In this document: piece after piece, positions 51,170-58,490 of the stretch
How the letters are laid out: each line of letters opens with the position of its first letter
Numbering within the stretch: the first letter of the stretch is position 1
Origin: CAZQYB01 sp964582985
GTDB lineage: Bacteria; Planctomycetota; Phycisphaerae; Sedimentisphaerales; Anaerobacaceae
Length of the DNA: 64,000 nucleotides
Reading direction: 5' to 3'
Assembly: GCA_964582985.1 (NCBI GenBank)
Contig: CAZOUM010000002.1
Span: 1 to 64,000, forward strand
The notes under the pieces: model-generated
Told to the model about the DNA's origin: nothing
The model's input: the letters and a program-made list of their open reading frames with translations, nothing else
Database searches by the model: none
Translations under genes and position numbers: made by a program

Positions 51170-52033
51170 GTGAGTTACAAACAACAAGAGCACAGATTGG
51201 TTATCCCTTACCTTGCAGCCATACTTATTCTTACCGGCTGCGCACCCGAGCTAAGACACCCAACGCGTATTTGCCCAGGCAAACGAACTGCGTCGCAATC
51301 ATTAGACTCGTTGAAGTCAAGTTCAGAGAGCATAATCTCGCTAAGAGCCACCGGCCGATGCAATGCGCGGTTCTATGTCGAAGATAAGAAGTATAAGGAA
51401 AGCTTTCCCGTCACAGTTTGGTTAAACCCGCCGGCCCAAATCCGCCTGCACGGAGACCTCTTCTTGAATCCCAGAGGGATTGTTCTCGGCTCGAACGAGC
51501 GTGAGTTTTGGCTGGCGATGAAACCGAAAGAGATAAGCACATATCACTGGGGCTTATGGTCTGAGCAGAATTCTTCTGAGAATCTTTTGATTAATCCGAA
51601 AACTGTCCTTGAGGCCCTCGGAATTGTGGAAGTCGGCGGTGACGAAGGCTGGTCTTTGTCCAATGAAGGGCCCTTTGATGTGCTTACTCAAAGAAACAAC
51701 GACGGCAGCATAATCAAAAGAGTCTATATTTACAGTTGCGATTGTAGAGTTTCAAAAATTGAGCACTTTAATGAAGACGGGCAAATTGTCGCTGTTACAG
51801 AACTATTCAAATATAGAGAAATATCCGAAGGATGTTTTGTCCCCGGCACCATAAGGATTACTACGCATGCCCAGGAAAATCGAAAAGACTCACTTACAAT
51901 CAGACTTAAGTCAATAAAGCCGTATGAATTTGACAAAAAAAAGCAGGATGATTATTTTACGCGCCGCAAACCTAAAGGTTTTAAGCACGTTTATAGAATC
52001 ATTGACGGCAATATTATCAAAGAGCCTCAATAG
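51170..52033 (+). CDS. Hypothetical lipoprotein, LolA/LolB-like fold possible, 287 aa
   Basis: GTG start at 51170. The hydrophobic signal ends in LILTGC (lipobox near 19-24), so the protein is lipid-anchored. The mature part has long beta strands with basic and aromatic residues (FPVTVWLNPPAQIRLHGDLF in part, EFWLAMKP, VYIYSCDC), in the layout of LolA/LolB-type lipoprotein carrier folds. That is a fold impression only. It probably forms one unit with the preceding gene (2-base gap). Confidence 0.7.
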   Translation: MSYKQQEHRLVIPYLAAILILTGCAPELRHPTRICPGKRTASQSLDSLKSSSESIISLRATGRCNARFYVEDKKYKESFPVTVWLNPPAQIRLHGDLFLNPRGIVLGSNEREFWLAMKPKEISTYHWGLWSEQNSSENLLINPKTVLEALGIVEVGGDEGWSLSNEGPFDVLTQRNNDGSIIKRVYIYSCDCRVSKIEHFNEDGQIVAVTELFKYREISEGCFVPGTIRITTHAQENRKDSLTIRLKSIKPYEFDKKKQDDYFTRRKPKGFKHVYRIIDGNIIKEPQ

Positions 52034-52056
52034 ACCAGAGAGAAGAGAGTTCGCTT

Positions 52057-52953
52057 ATGGGCAGATTAGGCTTGAAAGAGAAAATAAAGAAGGGGCTGTT
52101 TTTGCTGGATGGGGCGATGGGAACACAGTTAATTGCCCGTGGTATCGAAGTGGGCAAGTGTAATGACTACCTGAATATCGAGTCTCCCGACACCATTGTC
52201 AGCATTCACAAAGACTACTTTGAAGTGGGCAGCGACGCGGTTCTTACCAATACATTCGGGGCCAACAAATATGCCTTGGCCCGACACGGCCTGAGCGAAG
52301 AAGTCACCAAAATAAACACGGCAGGCGCGAAAATAGCTCGCAAGGCAGCAGGCGAGGACAAGTATGTGCTCGGTGATATTGGGCCGAGTGGAGATTTTTT
52401 GCAGCCTCTGGGTACGCTGAAGGCAGATGACCTGAAGAATGCTTTCGCCGAACAGGCCAAAGCACTTTTAGCCGGCGGTGTTGACGGCTTTATAATTGAA
52501 ACGATGACGGCTCTTGAAGAAATAGCGATTGCGATCGAAGCATTGAAATCAGTTTCCGAACTGCCTGTTTTTGCGTCAATGGCCTTTGACAGCAGTGGCG
52601 ACGATTTTAGAACAATGATGGGCGTTGATGTTGAGAGCGCGCTTTCAAAAATAGCTTCGCTGGGTGTCGATGCTGTAGGGTTTAACTGCGGCAAGATGTC
52701 ACTGGATGATTATATAAGACTGGCAGTTAAATATGCTTGCGCGGTACAGAACTCCAAGGAGGATGTGGTGGTTTTGGCCGAACCCAATGCGGGAACACCG
52801 GAGCTGGTGGAGGGCAAAGCGATTTATAACGTACCGCCTGATGCTTTTGCGACGGCAGCGGAAAAGATTTGTTCAGCCGGTGTGAAGATTATCGGCGGCT
52901 GCTGCGGGACGGGACCGGAACATATCCAAGCAATAGCTGAAAAGCTGAAATAG
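52057..52953 (+). CDS. Homocysteine S-methyltransferase domain protein
   Basis: The 298-residue TIM barrel starts with LFLLDGAMGTQLIARG (about 10-25), the hallmark of the homocysteine methyltransferase family (MetH N-domain, BHMT). The zinc cysteines are FNCGKMS (about 208-214) and GGCCGTGPEH (about 285-294). GDIGPSG (about 106-112) is also conserved. The methyl donor cannot be told from the sequence. A stand-alone domain often works with separate corrinoid or folate partners, none of which is next to it. It could also act on another thiol. Confidence 0.9.
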   Translation: MGRLGLKEKIKKGLFLLDGAMGTQLIARGIEVGKCNDYLNIESPDTIVSIHKDYFEVGSDAVLTNTFGANKYALARHGLSEEVTKINTAGAKIARKAAGEDKYVLGDIGPSGDFLQPLGTLKADDLKNAFAEQAKALLAGGVDGFIIETMTALEEIAIAIEALKSVSELPVFASMAFDSSGDDFRTMMGVDVESALSKIASLGVDAVGFNCGKMSLDDYIRLAVKYACAVQNSKEDVVVLAEPNAGTPELVEGKAIYNVPPDAFATAAEKICSAGVKIIGGCCGTGPEHIQAIAEKLK

Positions 52954-53119
52954 AAATTTGATTTGTTGCGGTCAAACTCAACCAGCGCACCGGGCCAGGT
53001 CAAGCTTGCCTACTGAAATTTAGCCGGTTGCCCGCTTCGTAATAAAACCATTGCCCAATTGTCTCGTTGTTATTACACTTAATTCGAAAAATGCCCCATG
53101 GAAAGTGAGTAATTAGAAG

Positions 53120-53281
53120 ATGCAGTGGGTAACCACAACTCAAGCGTCGATCGAAGAGCTTGAACGGATGGACAAATGTATCGCTGAGTATTTCGAGGAA
53201 AAGCCGCAGAACGGATTATATCTTATGATGATGGGTGAGGCTGTGCACAAATTTTATAAATCTGGTTCCCGGTCGAAGTAA
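53120..53281 (+). CDS. Small hypothetical protein, 53 aa
   Basis: ATG at 53120 opens 53 codons ending TAA at 53279-53281. The product has one acidic helix (SIEELERMDKCIAEYFEEK) and then a methionine-rich helix (GLYLMMMGEAVHKFYKSG). Coding potential is moderate: the composition is protein-like and there is a weak purine run before the ATG. It lies in a 520-base gap and has no obvious partner. Confidence 0.45.
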   Translation: MQWVTTTQASIEELERMDKCIAEYFEEKPQNGLYLMMMGEAVHKFYKSGSRSK

Positions 53282-53490
53282 GGGGCGCCCTTGATACCGA
53301 AAACCGTGCTGCAGCAGTGATTCCTCGGCTCCGGTTGTCGTGAGACATTACCTTAAGAAGTGTCCTGGGGCTGAGAGCCGGAGGTCCCTGCCCAGCAAAC
53401 CCAGAAAAATAATTTTCGAGATTCTCAGAAAGATTTCCCGCCTAACAAGGCAATACGTATTAGGAGGTTATTATGAAAAACAGAAAACTC

Positions 53491-53545
53491 GAATTTGAAA
53501 GGAGAATCAAAATGAGAGCGAAAGAGCTTGCTTTTTTTGTCCTGG
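53491..53545 (+). repeat. Left copy of a 55-bp exact duplication at the assembly gap
   Basis: The 55 bases ending in TTTGTCCTGG directly before the N-run are identical to those after it (53646-53700). An exact overlap of 55 at a gap of exactly 100 N looks like an assembler k-mer overlap joined by a default gap. Confidence 0.85.
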
Positions 53546-53645
53546 NNNNNNNNNNNNNNNNNNNNNNNNNNNNNNNNNNNNNNNNNNNNNNNNNNNNNNN
53601 NNNNNNNNNNNNNNNNNNNNNNNNNNNNNNNNNNNNNNNNNNNNN
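53546..53645. other. Assembly gap, 100 N
   Basis: Exactly 100 undetermined bases, the conventional unknown-length gap. Because the flanks share 55 identical bases, the true distance is probably minus 55 (the contigs overlap), and the N-run carries no missing gene. Confidence 0.95.
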
Positions 53646-53700
53646 GAATTTGAAAGGAGAATCAAAATGAGAGCGAAAGAGCTTGCTTTTTTTGTCCTGG
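53646..53700 (+). repeat. Right copy of the 55-bp exact duplication
   Basis: Identical to 53491-53545. It contains the ribosome site GAAAGGAGA and the first codons (MRAKELAFFVL) of the following lipoprotein gene. Confidence 0.85.
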
Positions 53701-54632
53701 CCATAACCTTGAGTGGCTGCCTTATTCAGTCGCTTCATCCTCTTTATACGGATAAAGAGGTAGTCTTTGAAGAAAAACTGATAGGAAAGTGGTCAGAAGA
53801 CGGAGACTATATATTGGAATTCAAAAAGGGTGAGGGAAAAGCTTACAAAATGAGAATGTTCGACGGCAAAGAAGGACGGTTCAAGGCACATTTGGTTAAG
53901 CTCAAAGATATGATGTTTCTTGATATATATCCTGATGATGAGACTATAGAAGGCATGCAGGGCTTCTATAGGATGCATCTGCTTCCCGTACATACGTTTA
54001 TGAAAGTAGACGAAATAGACCCGAACCTGCAATTGCGAACGCTCGATTACGAAAAGGTTTCGGAGATGTTGAAAGAGGACCCCAATCTATTGAAGCATGA
54101 GGTCTTGGAAGAAGAGCACATCGTGTTGACGGCACCGACGAAACAGCTTCAGGAGTTTATGACCAAATATGCAAGTGTTGAAGGTGTGTTCGGCGACGTA
54201 ACGGAGCTTATCCGCCACAGGCCGCTGTATACCGAAAAGGATTTGACCTTTGACGAAAAATTGATAGGGAAATGGAAAGGAGAAGGGGGCGAAGGGCTGG
54301 TGTCCAAAGGGCCGGAAGAAAACACCTACAAGATGATATTAACCGATAATCACGGCGAAAAAATTCACCTTGGTGCAAATCTGGTCAGGCTGAAAGACGC
54401 GATATTTCTGTGCATCTTTTCCGACGAGTCTGCATTGCAAAAGAAGGATTCTTCTGATTCGCACCTTGTGCCGGACACATTCCTAATGGTAGAGCAGATC
54501 GAGCCTAAACTTCAGGTGCGGGTAATCAATTATCATCAACTTGCGGAAATACTAAAGAAGGCTCCCAAGTCGCTTAAGGAAGAGGCCGCAAAAGTTGGCG
54601 ACACAATCGAAGCAGTTCGTGTCGAGCCATAA
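53667..54632 (+). CDS. Lipoprotein with an internally duplicated domain, 321 aa
   Basis: The start at ATG 53667 follows GAAAGGAGA. A lipoprotein signal ends in LSGC (about residue 18). The mature protein is two copies of a beta domain: the first (about 24-165) begins HPLYTDKEVVFEEKLIGKW and the second (about 190-321) begins RPLYTEKDLTFDEKLIGKWK (each at most 20 residues shown). Both continue with hydrophobic strands (LVKLKDMMFLDIYPD; LVRLKDAIFLCIFSD) that align well. Neither has a known catalytic motif. If the gap is spurious, an extra in-frame ATG at 53473 would add 13 residues. Function unknown. Confidence 0.8.
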   Translation: MRAKELAFFVLAITLSGCLIQSLHPLYTDKEVVFEEKLIGKWSEDGDYILEFKKGEGKAYKMRMFDGKEGRFKAHLVKLKDMMFLDIYPDDETIEGMQGFYRMHLLPVHTFMKVDEIDPNLQLRTLDYEKVSEMLKEDPNLLKHEVLEEEHIVLTAPTKQLQEFMTKYASVEGVFGDVTELIRHRPLYTEKDLTFDEKLIGKWKGEGGEGLVSKGPEENTYKMILTDNHGEKIHLGANLVRLKDAIFLCIFSDESALQKKDSSDSHLVPDTFLMVEQIEPKLQVRVINYHQLAEILKKAPKSLKEEAAKVGDTIEAVRVEP

Positions 54633-54673
54633 ATTGAATGCCTTGACCAAGGACTATGTGATTCTTCAAGAGC

Positions 54674-55714
54674 TTATTCGGGGTTGGCATTTTTGCCGGG
54701 CCAATCCCAATGGACGAGGTCGTCGCTCCAGGCCAGACTGAGGCTGGCGTATTTTCTAAAGCCACCCGGCGGCTCAGCGTGAAAAAACATCAGATACTTA
54801 CCCACTCGGGGGTCGTCTCTTAGGTCGAGAACAAAACCAGCGGTCAGCCGCTGGCTTGCCCAGGGCCAGTTTTTCTGCCCTAAGGTGATGGAGCCGGTGC
54901 TCTCTTTAGTCGTCGGGCCGCCCACATCTCGCCAGTTCTTCAAATCCCTGGAGCGCTTCATACCTATACCGTTCTTCGGCGAATGAAACATCAGATACTC
55001 ATCGCCGTCCACGAGAACACAGACATTTTCACCTGCCTCGATGCGATTGAAGTACGTCCAGGTCTTGAGGTCGTAGGAATAAGACATATTGGCGGCATTG
55101 TCGTCGAAGAAGCACCACCACTTGCCGGGCTCGTCCTTATCCTCTACCAAGTAGGCGTCTATCAATCGGCCCATCTTTTCGAAGGGGACATTGGGCCCTT
55201 TTACCCTGAGCAACTCGGCCGGGCCCCAGTTATCCAAATCCTTGCTCCTCATAATCCAGACGCGGCAGTTTTCATTGCCGTATTGCTCACCTTTAGGCGT
55301 TGGATAAGTTTGAAGGCAGAGTATCCAATCGCCCTTGTAGCGGATGACGTTGCCTGGACTGGCAAAGTTTAGGTTCCGGTCGATGGGCGTAATAATCCTG
55401 GGCTTTGTCCAGTGAATGAGGTCACGGCTCTTACTAAAGGCCGTGACCCAGTACGTTTTGCCGTCTGCCTCGGTGAGGTTGTAGGTATAGAACAAGCGGA
55501 AGATGCCGTTGTGATAGATGCAGGCAGGGTCTCGGTAAGCTGTGGTTTCATCACCCTTGAGAATAATAGGCGACTTGATTGCGGAAAAGTCAATCTTTTT
55601 GGCTTTGGAAAGCCCTTTCTTGCTGCAACCCGAACAGAGCAGCGTCAGGGTTGCAGCAATGCCTAAAAGCACTACTCTCACCCCCCTAAGACGATTGTAA
55701 TTAAGTGTTGCCAT
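54674..55714 (-). CDS. GH43-like five-bladed propeller lipoprotein
   Basis: ATG 55714 has AAAGGA 6 bases upstream (346 residues). A lipobox LLCSGC lies near residue 30. The mature domain has blade motifs of clan GH-F/GH-J propellers: TAYRDPACIYHNGIFRLFYT with a conserved DPA, SKSRDLIHWTKPR, SPGNVIRYKGDWILC, and a late block with SYDLKTWTYF. Such proteins usually act on arabinan, xylan or related side chains; family (GH43 or a close relative) is not certain. It sits downstream of the GH28 gene on the same strand, 61 bases apart, likely one operon for pectin-type polymers. Confidence 0.78.
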   Translation of the reverse strand: MATLNYNRLRGVRVVLLGIAATLTLLCSGCSKKGLSKAKKIDFSAIKSPIILKGDETTAYRDPACIYHNGIFRLFYTYNLTEADGKTYWVTAFSKSRDLIHWTKPRIITPIDRNLNFASPGNVIRYKGDWILCLQTYPTPKGEQYGNENCRVWIMRSKDLDNWGPAELLRVKGPNVPFEKMGRLIDAYLVEDKDEPGKWWCFFDDNAANMSYSYDLKTWTYFNRIEAGENVCVLVDGDEYLMFHSPKNGIGMKRSRDLKNWRDVGGPTTKESTGSITLGQKNWPWASQRLTAGFVLDLRDDPRVGKYLMFFHAEPPGGFRKYASLSLAWSDDLVHWDWPGKNANPE

Positions 55715-55775
55715 TTTTTGTCCTTTGCGATACTGAATATTACTTTGCAAAAGTTCCTAAGGCAGTCAGGGCTTA

Positions 55776-57353
55776 TCATTTGCACCGCACTACGTCAGGC
55801 CGCACGCCTCTACCGAAGACAATATCCCGCTGCGCGTTCGAGAGGTCATTGTCGATTAGGTGTATATTTGTGGTTCTTTCACCTTCAAGCTCAAGGAAAG
55901 TGTCGGTGCCTTTGGCGCAGGTCGATTTCTCAATGATCACATCCCGGCTGTTTTTGAACCGTATGACCGGGCCTTTCTTAGGAGCGATGTTCACATTAAT
56001 GAGCTTGATGCCTTTGGCGTCGGTGCAACTAAGACCGTTCTCGGAAGAGATAGAAATATTCTCCAGGCGAACATTTTCGACCGAGCTTTCCGGCAGGCCA
56101 ACGATGCGAATTGCATTGCGAGCTTTCCGGCAGGTAAGGTTCTTGACATAGATGTTACGAAACTTAGGAGTCGCCTTCGAACTTGACGAGACTCCCGAGC
56201 CATAGAACATATTCAGCAAAAGCGGGTCGCTGTCAATCTCGCCTATGGTAATGTCCTCGAGCCATATATTCTCGACTACCCCGCCGCGGCCACGCTTGGA
56301 TTTTATTCGAACCGCTCGTTCTGTGCGGTCAAAGGTACAATCGTGAATAAAAACATTTCTGACATCGCCGGACATCTCACTTCCTATCGAAACAACTCCG
56401 TCGCAATGGCTACCGAGCCCAAAGCGGCAATGGCGCACGATTATGTTCTCACAGGGTCTTCCGACACGCCAGCCGTCCGCGTCCCTACCGGACTTTATAG
56501 CAACGGCGTCGTCGTTAGTGTCGAAGTTACAATATTCAATAAGAACGTTCCTGCATGAGTCAGGGTCGATTCCATCGTTGTTCGGCCCATTGTTAATCAA
56601 AGTCACATTGCGGACAATCACGTTCTCGCAGTAAACGGGATGGATAATCCACATGGGGCCGCTGCCTACCGTCAGACCTTCAACGAGAACATTCTTGCAA
56701 TTCACGAACTGAATGAAGGAAGGTCTCAGAAAATAATCGGTGGTTCCGAAAACCCGGTCTTTAACCGGAACGGCGCCGGAGGCCATATTGTACAGCCTTT
56801 GGGCTCCTGATTTGTACTTCTCTCTTGCCTGCCACCAAGGCTTGCCCTGGCCATCGAGTTTTCCCTCTCCAGAGACGGCTACATTGGTGCAATCCCTTGC
56901 GTAGATAAGCGGTGAATAATTGTAACACTCAAGTCCTTCATAGCGGGTAAAAACCACCGGTAGGTAGTCTTCGAAGTTTGCGCTAAAACGTATCCCCGCG
57001 TCCTTCTCAAGGTGCAGGTTGATATTGCTTTTCAAGTGAATCGGGCCTGTGAGCCAGGTTCCCGCGGGCACCAGTACCCGGCCGCCGCCGGCCTGGGCGC
57101 AGGCAGCAATGGCTGCGGCAAAGGCTTTGGTGTTCATGGCATTTCCATCACCTGCCGCACCATAATCACGAATATCAAAGCTCCGCTGCGGAAAAGACGG
57201 TACTCTGATTGCCAGCACCTTGAAAGGAGTGTCCAGGGCAATGACCCTACCTGTATAAGGTTCTTTCGTCGCAATCCCACAGCCAGCACCAGGAGGTAGT
57301 AGGCAAGATAAGACTAAGACGGCCAAGCCCATCGCGACAACTCGTCTGTTCAT
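55776..57353 (-). CDS. GH28 polygalacturonase-like right-handed beta-helix enzyme
   Basis: GH28 enzymes cleave galacturonic-acid linkages of pectin. I use ATG 57353 (525 residues), as it gives a compact signal or lipoprotein leader (LAVLVLSCLLPPGAGC); an earlier ATG at 57389 is possible and neither has a clear ribosome site. The N-terminal FDIRDYGAAGDGNAMNTKAF (about 55-74) is typical. Family motifs are all present: NNDGIDPDSC (NTDG-like, about 257-266), TNDDAVAIKSG (GDD-like, about 275-285), HCDGVVSIGS (GHG-like, about 315-324) and RIKS (about 345). Catalytic residues are therefore kept. The upstream small zinc-ribbon gene ends 62 bases before. Confidence 0.92.
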   Translation of the reverse strand: MNRRVVAMGLAVLVLSCLLPPGAGCGIATKEPYTGRVIALDTPFKVLAIRVPSFPQRSFDIRDYGAAGDGNAMNTKAFAAAIAACAQAGGGRVLVPAGTWLTGPIHLKSNINLHLEKDAGIRFSANFEDYLPVVFTRYEGLECYNYSPLIYARDCTNVAVSGEGKLDGQGKPWWQAREKYKSGAQRLYNMASGAVPVKDRVFGTTDYFLRPSFIQFVNCKNVLVEGLTVGSGPMWIIHPVYCENVIVRNVTLINNGPNNDGIDPDSCRNVLIEYCNFDTNDDAVAIKSGRDADGWRVGRPCENIIVRHCRFGLGSHCDGVVSIGSEMSGDVRNVFIHDCTFDRTERAVRIKSKRGRGGVVENIWLEDITIGEIDSDPLLLNMFYGSGVSSSSKATPKFRNIYVKNLTCRKARNAIRIVGLPESSVENVRLENISISSENGLSCTDAKGIKLINVNIAPKKGPVIRFKNSRDVIIEKSTCAKGTDTFLELEGERTTNIHLIDNDLSNAQRDIVFGRGVRPDVVRCK

Positions 57354-57415
57354 ATCGTGATAAGAACGTATCCGTTCACTCATTCTCATTGCTTAGTGCG
57401 TTTAGCGCACGCTCT

Positions 57416-57595
57416 TTAGCCCATCAAAAAGCCTTTGCGATGGGAAATACCCAAGACCTTGCGGCACTGAGAGCAAAAGTAAACATAGCGTTTCCCCAAC
57501 ACGGACTTTAGCTCCCGCATCCACACGGTACGCAGCTCGCTCGAGCAATGTGGACAGACCGGTTCAGCATTGTTATTAGTTTCCAGATTTATCAT
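57416..57595 (-). CDS. Small zinc-ribbon protein, 59 aa
   Basis: ATG 57595 follows an AGGAGG ribosome site at 6 bases, one of the best in the window; stop TAA at 57416-57418. Two CxxC pairs (CPHC at about 14-17 and CSQC at about 41-44) make a rubredoxin-like zinc ribbon, and the tail is basic. Small size and position (upstream of the GH28 gene, same strand) suggest it is expressed, but no role in sugar use is implied. Too short for usual gene callers but well supported. Confidence 0.8.
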   Translation of the reverse strand: MINLETNNNAEPVCPHCSSELRTVWMRELKSVLGKRYVYFCSQCRKVLGISHRKGFLMG

Positions 57596-57699
57596 ATAGT
57601 TCCTCCTGTCACCGGCTAAAGATTCGCCCCGGAGGCATTAGCGCCGGCGGAAAAGCAATTTCAACGCAACAAGTTCTATGTGATGGCCAATAACGGAGA

Positions 57700-58227
57700 C
57701 TAAAAAGCGCCCCAATCCTGTTTTCCGGGGATGTAATAGCTCGGACAAATGAAGCGGAACATATTCGAAATCTTCCGGGTCTTGGCAAGCTTCTCTTCGC
57801 TTTCGGCCTGCATAGCGGCAAACTCGGCACCAAAGACTTCCGAAAAATACTCGTCGGCTGCCTTGTGTCTTTCCTCTTCGGTATTAAAGAGACTGCGTAT
57901 TTTCCTCAGCTCGCCGGCGTCCAACCAAAAGCCGCCGCAGCCTGGGCACTCATCGACCTCGACTTCCTTTTTGACACTGAAAAAGTGCCTCATCATCACA
58001 ACGTCGTCACACTTCGGACACTTGAATCTCTTTGTACGGTCGATGACTAAGCCTGCATCACACTCCACATCCAGTAGTCCCTCTCCTGCAGATTCGTGCG
58101 GCTCGTCAAATTTTTTGAACTCGAAATTGTCGAACCAAATTCCGCCACATCCGCCCTTACAAACATCGACCGTAACATCTCCAACAGTCATTTCATGTAA
58201 CTGATTTGAGCATGCCGGACATTTCAT
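57700..58227 (-). CDS. TFIIB-type zinc-ribbon protein, 175 aa
   Basis: Two zf-TFIIB ribbons: CPACSNQL and CKGGCGGIWFDNFEFKKF (about 1-40), then CPKCDDVV and CPGCGGFWLDAGELRKI (about 68-110). A helical C-terminus (about 115-175) follows. GGGAGG precedes the ATG by 10 bases and a good promoter is upstream. This is a second member of the family at 32060-32467. No biochemical role is known; the cysteines are intact in both ribbons here. Confidence 0.88.
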   Translation of the reverse strand: MKCPACSNQLHEMTVGDVTVDVCKGGCGGIWFDNFEFKKFDEPHESAGEGLLDVECDAGLVIDRTKRFKCPKCDDVVMMRHFFSVKKEVEVDECPGCGGFWLDAGELRKIRSLFNTEEERHKAADEYFSEVFGAEFAAMQAESEEKLAKTRKISNMFRFICPSYYIPGKQDWGAF

Positions 58228-58249
58228 AATCCGTTATCCTCCCAAAAAG

Positions 58250-58278
58250 TTTATAAACAACAGATTTTTGCGAATCAA
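58250..58278 (-). promoter_or_regulatory. Promoter of the zinc-ribbon gene at 57700
   Basis: On the minus strand TTGATT (58273-58278), a 17-bp spacer and TATAAA (58250-58255); the -10 lies in the palindrome GTTTATAAAC. The start codon at 58227 lies about 23 bases beyond the -10 box. Confidence 0.55.
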
Positions 58279-58384
58279 CAATGTGGCACAAAAGTATCGT
58301 TTTGTCAAATGATAATTTCACCAAAATAAGTCACAGTGTCATTTTGCCGGATAAAGCGGTGAAAGGCACATCGTGTAAATATTG

Positions 58385-58412
58385 TTGCGGTTGATGCCAA
58401 AGTAGATATAAT
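58385..58412 (+). promoter_or_regulatory. Promoter of the symporter-kinase operon
   Basis: TTGCGG (58385-58390), a 16-bp spacer and consensus TATAAT (58407-58412), about 79 bases before the ATG at 58491. Confidence 0.5.
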
Positions 58413-58490
58413 GGCGGGCAATTTAGTGAGGCCAAGCAGGGAACTTCACTAAAAAGAAAACAAACAGATAACAGAAAGAAAGGATTTGCT

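Noticed and set aside
53330..53400. GGCTGAGA motif suggesting a TPP riboswitch
   Set aside because: The matching CTGA and second conserved block are missing and no thiamine gene follows.
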